The notes below the pieces were generated by a model. That model was given only the letters and a program-made list of their open reading frames with translations, was not told where the DNA came from and made no database searches. Shown in pieces: positions 36,123 to 43,481 of a stretch of DNA of 64,000 nt (positions within the stretch are counted from its first letter, which is position 1; the number at the start of each line of letters is the position of its first letter). The DNA lies in NCBI GenBank assembly GCA_016711095.1, contig JADJTP010000001.1, positions 434,001-498,000 of the forward strand. Reading direction: 5' to 3'. A program made the position numbers and the translations under genes. The DNA is from Actinomycetales bacterium. Its GTDB lineage: Bacteria > Actinomycetota > Actinomycetes > Actinomycetales > Dermatophilaceae.

Positions 36123-37264
36123 GGTGTCTCCTGGTGCGGTGCCCCGGGCCGGAACCCGTCGATGGGGAGCGTGACGGTGACCGTCGATCCATGGCCCAGC
36201 CCCGCGCTTTCCGCGCGGATGGTGCCGCCGTGAGCCTCGACGATCCCCTTGCTGATGGTCAGGCCGATTCCGCTGCCGCTGTCGCGGTGCTCGCGTGAGG
36301 GATCGGCCCGATAGAAGCGCTCGAACACGTGCGGAAGATGCTCGGCCGCGATGCCCTCGCCGAGGTCGGTGACGACGATCCTCGCCTGTCGGCCTTCCGT
36401 GGTGGCCGCCAGGGTGACCGTCCCCGCGGTGGCAGTGTGGCGAAGGCTGTTGGCCAGCAGGTTGGCGACCACCTGGCCCAGCCGTTCGGAGTCGGCGACG
36501 ATCTGGGCACCCTCGGCGCCGGGGCGGGCCTCGACGACCAGCCGGACACCCTTGGCGGCATACCGCTCCGCTGCCGCGCTGCGCGCGTTGTCCAGGACCT
36601 CGGCCAGGCGCACCGGCGCGAGGTGCAGTCCGATGCGACCCTCCTCGGCCCGGGACACCGCCTCGAGATCGTCTGCCAGACGGCGCAATCGGGTCGTCTG
36701 GTCGGCCAGGACCGCCCGCGTCGGCTCGTTCCAGGGGACCACCCCGTCTTCGATGCCGTCGAGATAGCCCGCGAGGGTGGCGATCGGCGTGCGCAACTCG
36801 TGGGCCAGGTCGGCAAGCAGTCGTCGTCGGGTGTCCTCGACGTGCTCGAGGCGCCCGGCCATCTCGTTGAAGGAGTCGGCGAGCACGTCGAGCTCGCGGG
36901 CAGCCCCGGTGGCGTGCACGCGCGCGCCATAATCGCCGCCGGCCATCTCGCCGGCAGCAGCCCCGAGCTCGTGCACGGTCCGGCGCAACCGACGGGCCAG
37001 GGACCACGACAGCGCGGCCGAGCAGGCCAGGGCCAGGGCGAATGCCAGGCCCAGCGCCCGGATCGTGGTGTCCGCATAGGCCTGCTCGACGTGCATGACC
37101 CCTTCGGCGTCGAGGGCGTGACCGGCCTGGGCGAGATGGTCGTGGAACAGCGCCGGGCCGACCAGCCACGCGACAACCGCTGTCGTGAGGACCGTCACGG
37201 TGAGCACCGCTGCGTGAGCGGCGAGCAGCCGCCCACCGAAACCTGCCCTCGTCCCCCCGGTCAT
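36119..37264 (-). CDS. sensor histidine kinase of the copper cluster
   Basis: A 381-residue sensor kinase: two transmembrane helices (about 15-45 and 68-92) around a short outside loop, a HAMP domain, the phosphoacceptor motif DLAHELRTP, N box NLLANSLRHT, and ATP lid motifs DLGEGI and GSGIGL. It overlaps the response regulator by ATGA upstream and the oxidase by GTGA downstream, so one transcript carries all three. By context it senses copper or envelope stress, with the short outer loop (about 20 residues, one His pair) as candidate sensor. Confidence 0.93.
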   Translation of the reverse strand: MTGGTRAGFGGRLLAAHAAVLTVTVLTTAVVAWLVGPALFHDHLAQAGHALDAEGVMHVEQAYADTTIRALGLAFALALACSAALSWSLARRLRRTVHELGAAAGEMAGGDYGARVHATGAARELDVLADSFNEMAGRLEHVEDTRRRLLADLAHELRTPIATLAGYLDGIEDGVVPWNEPTRAVLADQTTRLRRLADDLEAVSRAEEGRIGLHLAPVRLAEVLDNARSAAAERYAAKGVRLVVEARPGAEGAQIVADSERLGQVVANLLANSLRHTATAGTVTLAATTEGRQARIVVTDLGEGIAAEHLPHVFERFYRADPSREHRDSGSGIGLTISKGIVEAHGGTIRAESAGLGHGSTVTVTLPIDGFRPGAPHQETP

Positions 37265-38001
37265 CCCAGCCCCAGCCGATACCCGATGCCGCGCACCGTG
37301 ACGACGTAGCGCGCATTGGCCGGGTCGTCGCCGAGCTTGCGCCGCAGATGGGCGACGTGGACGTCGACGAGGTGCTCGTCGCCCACCCAGGCGCTGTCCC
37401 ACACATCGTCGATGAGCTGGCGCCGGGACCACGCCAAGCCGGGCCGTGACGTCAGCGCGGCCAGCAGGTCGAACTCGGTCCGGGTGAGTTCGACGGGCCG
37501 GCCGTCGAGTTTGGCCTGCCGGCCGGGGACGTCGACGCTCAACGCGCCGACCACTCGGGCGGGCTCTTCCGCGCGGGCGGGGTCCCCTTCGCCGGGGCTC
37601 CGCTCGTCGGGGCCATGCTCGCGGGGTCGGCGCAGCAGGACCTGGATCCGGGCGAGCAACTCCCGAGGCCGGAAGGGTTTGGTGACGTAGTCGTCTGCCC
37701 CGACCGATAGGCCGATCAGTGTGTCCAGCTCGTCGGTGCGGGCGGTGAGCATGAGCACGTAGCAGTCGGAGAAGGTTCTCAGCCGGCGGCAGACCTCGAT
37801 GCCGTCCAGACCCGGCAGCCCTAGGTCGAGCACGACGACATCGGGCTCCTGTACGCGAGCGGCCTCGAGTGCGTCGGGGCCGGTGCCGACGACCCGCACC
37901 GCATAGCCGGCGTGGTGGAGATAGCTGCGCACGAGCTCGGCGAGAGCGGGCTCGTCCTCGACGACGAGGACGCGGCTGGCGGTCGGGGCGGCGTCGGGCA
38001 T
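37261..38001 (-). CDS. OmpR-family response regulator of the copper cluster
   Basis: A 246-residue response regulator with receiver aspartate in VVVLDLGLPGLDG, the conserved lysine in VTKPF, a charged linker (about 125-150) and a winged-helix DNA-binding domain ending HLRRKLGDDPANARYVVTVR. Start at 38001 fits the receiver N-terminus and has a GGGGAG sequence upstream. First gene of the regulator-kinase-oxidase operon and divergent from the membrane protein at 38123. Confidence 0.94.
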   Translation of the reverse strand: MPDAAPTASRVLVVEDEPALAELVRSYLHHAGYAVRVVGTGPDALEAARVQEPDVVVLDLGLPGLDGIEVCRRLRTFSDCYVLMLTARTDELDTLIGLSVGADDYVTKPFRPRELLARIQVLLRRPREHGPDERSPGEGDPARAEEPARVVGALSVDVPGRQAKLDGRPVELTRTEFDLLAALTSRPGLAWSRRQLIDDVWDSAWVGDEHLVDVHVAHLRRKLGDDPANARYVVTVRGIGYRLGLG

Positions 38002-38122
38002 GGCGCCAGTGTCTCCCCCCAGAACCCTGCCGTATGCCGTGCGGCGGGTCCGCGCAGCGACCTTGACCGAATCTTCGTGAACGGCAGACGAGGTCTTGAT
38101 ATGGGTCAGGCAGGCTGGCGGC

Positions 38123-38791
38123 ATGACAACCCTCGACACCAGCCCAGGCGATACCGCCTCCGGCGACACCCGCACCCGATCGCCCCTGCTCGTGCCGGTG
38201 GTCGGGGTCACCCTCGTCCTGGCCGTTGTCGGCTGGCTACTGCCGGACCGCACCGTGGGCGGGGGTGGCATGGACGGGATGTCGATGACCCACTACATGG
38301 GGTTGTTGGCCGTCAACCAGCCGTGGAACCTGCTGTTGTTCATGGCGATCCCGGTCGTCCTCGCCGAAACGCTGGCGATCACCGAGCTCGTCCTTCTCTT
38401 CCGGGCCGACCCGCCGGCCTGGGTGCGGGCGCTCAGCCGATGGGCGGGCCTGATCGCCGGACCACTGCTGGTCCTCATCCTGGTGCACCTGGTCAAGAAC
38501 GCCGTCGTGCCGCTGAGCACCGGCGGCGGGTGGCGCGGGCCGGCCGACGTGCTCGCGGTGCTGTCCTATCTGCTGGCCGGCCTGCCGCTGATCGGCATCA
38601 CCCTCGTCGAACTCGGCGTCATCGGCGCGACCCGGCGCGAGGCGCGCAAGTGGCACGCCATCTTCGTCGGGGCCTTCCTGGTGCTCGCGCACGTCGCGAT
38701 GATCTTCGGGATGCTCGACCCAGCGGTCTTCGGCTGGGGCGCAACCCACGAGATGCCGGGTGGCGCGACGATGCCCGGAATGAATCACTGA
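38123..38791 (+). CDS. membrane protein of the copper cluster, function unknown
   Basis: A 222-residue protein with about five transmembrane helices. Met- and His-rich ends (GGGGMDGMSMTHYMG near 45-60 and HEMPGGATMPGMNH at the C-terminus) suggest copper handling at the outer face. It is divergent from the copper two-component system and followed by copZ. It resembles small permease-like proteins seen beside copper genes, but no transport activity is established. Confidence 0.75.
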   Translation: MTTLDTSPGDTASGDTRTRSPLLVPVVGVTLVLAVVGWLLPDRTVGGGGMDGMSMTHYMGLLAVNQPWNLLLFMAIPVVLAETLAITELVLLFRADPPAWVRALSRWAGLIAGPLLVLILVHLVKNAVVPLSTGGGWRGPADVLAVLSYLLAGLPLIGITLVELGVIGATRREARKWHAIFVGAFLVLAHVAMIFGMLDPAVFGWGATHEMPGGATMPGMNH

Positions 38792-38848
38792 CCAGCCACC
38801 CTGAACTCAGTGCCGACCACCGTGATCCAGCGAGGTCGACCAGCCTGG

Positions 38849-38867
38849 CATACCCACGGGGGGTATG
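38849..38867. promoter_or_regulatory. CsoR-type operator upstream of copZ
   Basis: CATACCC-ACGGG-GGGTATG, a 7-base inverted repeat with G/C-rich centre, matches the general ATACCC...GGGTAT pattern bound by copper-sensing CsoR repressors. It lies about 45 bases before the copZ start, so copper should derepress copZ and the (broken) ATPase. No csoR gene is in the window. Confidence 0.7.
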
Positions 38868-38912
38868 CTGGCTGCGTCGGGCACATCAGATCACGGGCAG
38901 GAGATACACCAG

Positions 38913-39134
38913 ATGAGCACTCAGAGCTTCCAGGTCGACGGGATGACCTGCGGGCATTGCGCCGGCCACGTCACCAGCGAGCTGACGGCCATCAAGGGCG
39001 TGCAGGATGTCCGCGTGGACCTCGTCGCCGGTGGCCGCTCGACCGTGCACGTTGACGCCGACCGCGAACTGACCCAGTCCGAGATCACCGCTGCCCTGGA
39101 CGAGGCCGGCAACTACACCCTCGTCGGCCGCTGA
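38913..39134 (+). CDS. copZ: copper chaperone CopZ, heavy-metal-associated domain protein
   Basis: A 73-residue HMA-domain protein with the metal-binding motif MTCGHC (Cys13, Cys16). It starts at an ATG with AGGAG upstream. It would carry Cu(I) to the copper ATPase, whose gene directly downstream is only a remnant, so the chaperone may serve an ATPase encoded elsewhere or a buffering role. Confidence 0.93.
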   Translation: MSTQSFQVDGMTCGHCAGHVTSELTAIKGVQDVRVDLVAGGRSTVHVDADRELTQSEITAALDEAGNYTLVGR

Positions 39135-39140
39135 GGTCCA

Positions 39141-39612
39141 TGACCCCCGAACGCGGCTCCGGCATCGTCGAGTCGGCGTCTAGCACCCGATCGCCCAGGC
39201 GCTTGGAGTGACCGCGGTCCTGGACGGCATCGGTGCGGTCGTCGTTGGGCGGGCCGGTTTCGTCGCCGAGACGATCTCAGCGAGTGTCGACCCGGGGCTG
39301 CTGCAATCGGCGGACGCTGCCGAGGCGCGTGGCGAGACCGTCGTCTGGGTCGGGTGGCAGAGCCAGGTTCGCGGGGCGGTCGCCGTGGCCGACACGGTCA
39401 AGTCCACGTCGGTTCAGGCCATCGCGGTCTTTCGGGACCTCGGGCTTCGACCGATGCGGCTCACCGGTGACAACACGCAAGCGGCCGGCGCAGTGGCACG
39501 GCATACCGGGATTGCCGCCGAGGACGTTCGCGCCGAGGTGCTGCCGGCCGACAAGGTGGCCGTCGACGCGGCGCGGCTGTCACCCGCCGGCCCCCAGGTC
39601 CGCCGAGATTGA
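39141..39612 (+). pseudogene. copA: remnant of a copper-translocating P-type ATPase
   Basis: Only fragments of the cytoplasmic nucleotide-binding and phosphorylation domains remain. After copZ, IVESAS breaks off, and HPIAQALGVTAVLDG continues in another frame; then GAVVVGRAGFVAE, DLGLRPMRLTGDNTQAAGAV and EVLPADKV match CopA, but the following MVGDGVND segment and all membrane helices are missing. Thus the gene lost its ends, has an internal deletion and at least one frameshift. This is real decay, not a single sequencing slip. An open frame survives from 39208 to 39612. Confidence 0.85.
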
Positions 39613-39686
39613 CCCACCCCCTTCGCCGAGATTGACCTTGCGACCTCGGATTTCGGCGTGTCTTGCTCGCAAGGTCAATCTCGGCG
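39601..39686. repeat. palindromic repeat element at the end of the copA remnant
   Basis: A perfect 20-base inverted repeat: CGCCGAGATTGACCTTGCGA at 39624-39643 and its exact complement at 39667-39686, around a 23-base loop. An extra direct copy of the first 14 bases lies at 39601-39614, and pyrimidine/purine tracts flank the arms. Size and layout resemble the element at 31834-31907, though the sequence differs. It is noncoding and sits exactly where copA is cut off. Confidence 0.85.
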
Positions 39687-39707
39687 GTGGGGGGCTAGCC
39701 TCGGGGC

Positions 39708-40463
39708 ATGACGATCCCATGCATCACGGTCGGCTCCGGCGACCACCACGTCTTCGTCCTGCACGGCTGGTTCGGGTCGTCTGACGGGTGGGGCCTCTTC
39801 CCGACCTACCTCGACGGTTCGCGGTTCAGTTACCACTTCACGGACAACCGGGGGTATGGCGCCCGGATGGATGACCGCGGTGCGTTCACCCTCGACGAGG
39901 TCGCCGGCGACGTCCTGGCCCTCGCTGATTCCCTTGGTGTGCAGACGTTCTCGCTTATCGGGCATTCGATGGGCGGCGCTGAGGTGCTGCGGATCCTGGC
40001 CAAGGCCCCCGGGCGGGTCCGAAGCATTGTCGGGATCACCCCGGTCGGTGCGACCCCGAGCGAGTTCGACGAAGCCGGACATGACCTCTTCTACGGTGCG
40101 GTCGACGACGAGGGCAAGCGTTTCGGGATCATCGACTTCACGACCGGCAACCGCAACACCGCCACGTGGGTGGCGTCTGTCGTCGAGCACTCGATGCGCC
40201 GCTCGACGACGGAGGGCTTCCAGGGGGCCCTGATTGCCTGGGCCACGCCGGATTTCCTCGGCGACATCGCCGGCAGCGAGACCCCGATCCTCGTCATCGC
40301 CGGCGAGCACGACCCGGCCCTCGGCGAGGCGACGGTCCGCCAGACCTGGCAGCCGCACTTCCCCAACTGCACGATCGAGGTCATGCCCAACGCCGGGCAC
40401 TACCCGATGTTCGAGACCCCGGTGCAGCTCGCCACGATCATCGAGCGCTTCCTCACCGACTGA
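39708..40463 (+). CDS. alpha/beta hydrolase
   Basis: A 251-residue single-domain alpha/beta hydrolase. Oxyanion region LHGWFGSSDGW, nucleophile elbow GHSMGG, acid residue in AGEHDPALG and catalytic histidine in NAGHYPMFE are all visible. No signal peptide. It is followed after one base by the P450 gene, so the two are probably co-expressed and may act on one substrate, perhaps an ester or lactone. Substrate unknown. Confidence 0.9.
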   Translation: MTIPCITVGSGDHHVFVLHGWFGSSDGWGLFPTYLDGSRFSYHFTDNRGYGARMDDRGAFTLDEVAGDVLALADSLGVQTFSLIGHSMGGAEVLRILAKAPGRVRSIVGITPVGATPSEFDEAGHDLFYGAVDDEGKRFGIIDFTTGNRNTATWVASVVEHSMRRSTTEGFQGALIAWATPDFLGDIAGSETPILVIAGEHDPALGEATVRQTWQPHFPNCTIEVMPNAGHYPMFETPVQLATIIERFLTD

Positions 40464-40464
40464 G

Positions 40465-41882
40465 GTGAGCGACGCGGGCTCGCCCTCAGTCGCGGGCGAC
40501 CGGACGGCCGCCCGAGCGCGGATCGACGCGGCATACGGGCGGCTCACCGACACGGAAAGGGAATGGACCCGCCTGGTCCACGACCCGGGCACCTATGTCC
40601 GCGGTGTCCCGTATGCCGCCCTCGCCGCCCTGCGGGAAGCCCACGGCGTCGTGCCGGTCTCCGAGCCTGCGTTGCCCGGCTGGCCGGAAGGCACCGGGTA
40701 TTGGCTCGTGCTGCGCCACGCCGACGTCGACCTGGTCCTGAAGGATCCGGTGAGGTTCTCCTCGGCCCTCGGCGGCACCCAGATGCGTGATCCGCGCACC
40801 GATGCCGACCTGGCCTATGTGCGCCGGATGATGCTCAACATGGACCCCCCGGAGCATTCCCGACTGCGTCGTCTGCTGGCGAAGTCGTTCACTCCCAGGG
40901 CGATCGGCGCGCTGGAGGGCCAGGTCCCAGGGCATGTCGAGGGCATCCTGCACCGGATGCTCAGCGGGGGCGCTACCCGCGGGAATGTGACTTCGCCAGA
41001 GATGTCTCGGCCGACCTGCCGCTGCTCACCCTCGCCGATGTCATGGGCGTGCCGACCGAGGATCGGTGGCTGATGTTCGATTGGGCCAACCGGGTGATCG
41101 GCTGGCAGGACCCCGACTACCGGGTCTCGGCCGCCTTCGATCCGAGTGGCGCGACCGAGCTCGGCAGGGCGGCCCACGCTCTTCGACCCACCCCGGGGCC
41201 GGATGCCCTGATGCCCGACCCGCGCTCCCGCGAGGGGATGCCCGACCTGTACGCCTACGCCCACGCCCTCGGGACGCTGCGCCGCGAGCAGCCGGGCGAA
41301 GACGTCATGTCGATCCTCATGGCACAGCGTGATGACAGCGGGGGATCGGTGAGCGTCGAGGAGTTCGAGAACCTCTTCTGGCTCTTCGCCGTCGCGGGAA
41401 ACGAGACGACCCGCAACGGTATGCCGGGTGGACTCATCGGGCTGCTCGGCGCACCTGAGGCGCAGCGCGCGCTGCGGTCGGACCCGACGCTCGTGCCCGG
41501 AGCCGTCGAGGAGATGCTGCGCTGGTGGACGCCGGTGATGACGTTCCGACGAACGGCGACCCGTGAGGTCGAGCTCTCGGGTGTGCAGGTGCAGGCCGGC
41601 GACAAGGTCGTTGTCTCGTTCGCGTCGGCCAACCGCGACCCGGAGGTCTTCCCCGACCCCGACATCTTCGACATCGGCCGGGCCAACGCACGCAGACACT
41701 TGGCGTTCGGGGCTGGGCCGCATGTGTGCCTCGGAGCCTTCCTCGCCCGGTCGATGATGACGACGATGTTCACCCGGCTGCTGGATCGAACGTCGTGGGT
41801 GCAGGCTGCGGGGGAGCCGGCGTGGCTGCAGTCCAACTTCCAGCGGGGGGTCAAACGCCTGCCGATCGCCTGGCAGCGCTAA
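40465..41882 (+). pseudogene. cytochrome P450, interrupted by a one-base frameshift
   Basis: A bacterial class I P450. The N-terminal part from the GTG at 40465 reads correctly to codon 173 (40983), including MDPPEHSRLRRLLAKSFTPR. From there the family sequence continues in another frame (CDFARDVSADLPLLTLADVM) through the oxygen-binding helix AGNETTRN, the EEMLRW region and the haem-cysteine loop FGAGPHVCLGAFLAR. One extra G in the run at 40981-40983 would restore about 472 residues. As with ald, a recent mutation and a base-calling error are both possible. Redox partners are not encoded nearby. Confidence 0.85.
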
Positions 41883-41943
41883 CGGCATCACCGCGCTGAC
41901 CGATGCCCGGGGCCTGGCGACAGTCGCCGCGAGGCGGCATACA

Positions 41944-43347
41944 GTGCTGGATATGACCGACGTGACCACCGTGGCAGCCGTTCCCGAGATCCCGACGACC
42001 TTCCGCGTGCCGACCGACGCGGCGAGCGTCCGCGCCAGCGACCGGGCGCACGTCTTTCATTCCTGGTCGGCTCAAGGCGCGATCAATCCGCTGGCGATCG
42101 GGCGCGCCCAGGGGAGCCGATTCTGGGACCTCGACGGCACGGAGTATCTCGACTTCTCCTCCGGCCTGGTGCACGCCAACATCGGCTACGGCCACCCGAG
42201 GCTGATTGCCGCGATCCAGGAGCAGGTGGCCCGGATGGCGACGTTCGCGCCCGGTTTCGCCGTCGATGTGCGCTCCGAGGCGGCGCGGCTCATCGCGAGC
42301 AAGGCACCTGAGGGCTTGGAGATGGTGTTCTTCACCAACGGCGGAGCCGAGGCAACCGAGAACGCCATCCGGATGGCCCGCCTGCACACGGGGCGACACA
42401 AGGTGCTCGCCGCCTACCGGTCCTATCACGGAGCCACCGCAGGCGCCCTGACGATGACTGGCGACCCGAGGCGCATCCCGAGCGAGCCGGGACTGCCGGG
42501 CATCGTCCACTTCTGGGGGCCCTATCCCTACCGATCGGCCTTCCACAGCGAATCGGCGGCTCAGGAGACCGAGCGGGCCCTGACGCACCTGCGCGACACG
42601 ATCATGGTCGAAGGGCCGGGCGCGGTGGCCGCGATCATCCTGGAAACCGTCGTCGGCACCAACGGCGTGCTGATCCCGCCGGACGGCTATCTGGCGGGGG
42701 TGCGCGCGATCTGCGATGAGCTGGGCATCGTCATGATCGCCGACGAGGTGATGTCCGGATTTGCGCGCTGCGGTGAGTGGTTCGCCGTCGACCACTGGGG
42801 GATCACGCCTGACCTCATCACCTTCGCCAAGGGTGTCAACTCCGGCTACGTCCCGCTCGGCGGCGTCATCATCAACGGCCCGATTGCCGAGACTTTCCGC
42901 ACCCGGGTCTATCCCGGGGGCCTGACCTACTCCGGCCACCCGCTTGCCTGCGGTTCAGCCGTCGCCTCGATCCAGATCTTCGAGCAGGAGGGCGTCGTCG
43001 AACACTCCCGGATGCTCGGCGCCGACGTTATCGGCCCAGCACTTCGCGAGATCGCGAAGCAACACCCTTCGGTCGGCGAAGTCCGCGGCCTCGGCACGAT
43101 GTGGGCGCTCGAGCTCGTTCGCAACCGCGAGACGCGCAAACCACTGGTGCCGTATGCCGCCGCAGGTGCAGCCGCCCAGCCGATGCTCGACTTCGCGGCA
43201 GCCTGCAAGGCGCGCGGGCTGTGGCCCTTCATCCACTTCAACCGCACCCACATCGTGCCGCCGTGCACCACGAGTGTCGAGGATGTCCGCGAAGGGCTGG
43301 CCATCCTCGACGAGGCGCTCACCGTGACCGACCAGTTCGTCGATTGA
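41944..43347 (+). CDS. class III PLP-dependent aminotransferase
   Basis: A 467-residue omega-type aminotransferase. The substrate and cofactor region shows FTNGGAEATENAIRMAR, the aspartate in MIADEVMSGFAR, and the PLP-binding lysine in ITFAKGVNSGYVPLGG. It is close to the taurine-pyruvate/beta-alanine-pyruvate group, so it may act on an omega-amino acid or polyamine. A GTG start at 41944 has GAGG 9 bases upstream; the ATG three codons later is the alternative. It is on the same strand as the P450 and hydrolase, about 60 bases downstream. Confidence 0.9.
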   Translation: MLDMTDVTTVAAVPEIPTTFRVPTDAASVRASDRAHVFHSWSAQGAINPLAIGRAQGSRFWDLDGTEYLDFSSGLVHANIGYGHPRLIAAIQEQVARMATFAPGFAVDVRSEAARLIASKAPEGLEMVFFTNGGAEATENAIRMARLHTGRHKVLAAYRSYHGATAGALTMTGDPRRIPSEPGLPGIVHFWGPYPYRSAFHSESAAQETERALTHLRDTIMVEGPGAVAAIILETVVGTNGVLIPPDGYLAGVRAICDELGIVMIADEVMSGFARCGEWFAVDHWGITPDLITFAKGVNSGYVPLGGVIINGPIAETFRTRVYPGGLTYSGHPLACGSAVASIQIFEQEGVVEHSRMLGADVIGPALREIAKQHPSVGEVRGLGTMWALELVRNRETRKPLVPYAAAGAAAQPMLDFAAACKARGLWPFIHFNRTHIVPPCTTSVEDVREGLAILDEALTVTDQFVD

Positions 43348-43481
43348 GTCGCGCTCAGGGGGTCCCAACGGCGTTGCGTCGCTGACCTGTTCGCGGCGCC
43401 GTACGCCCACGCCGACGGCTCAGGCCGCCGCGGCTGTCGTGGCGCGCGGCATACCGGGCCGTCGTGGTGCAGGATGGGGCA

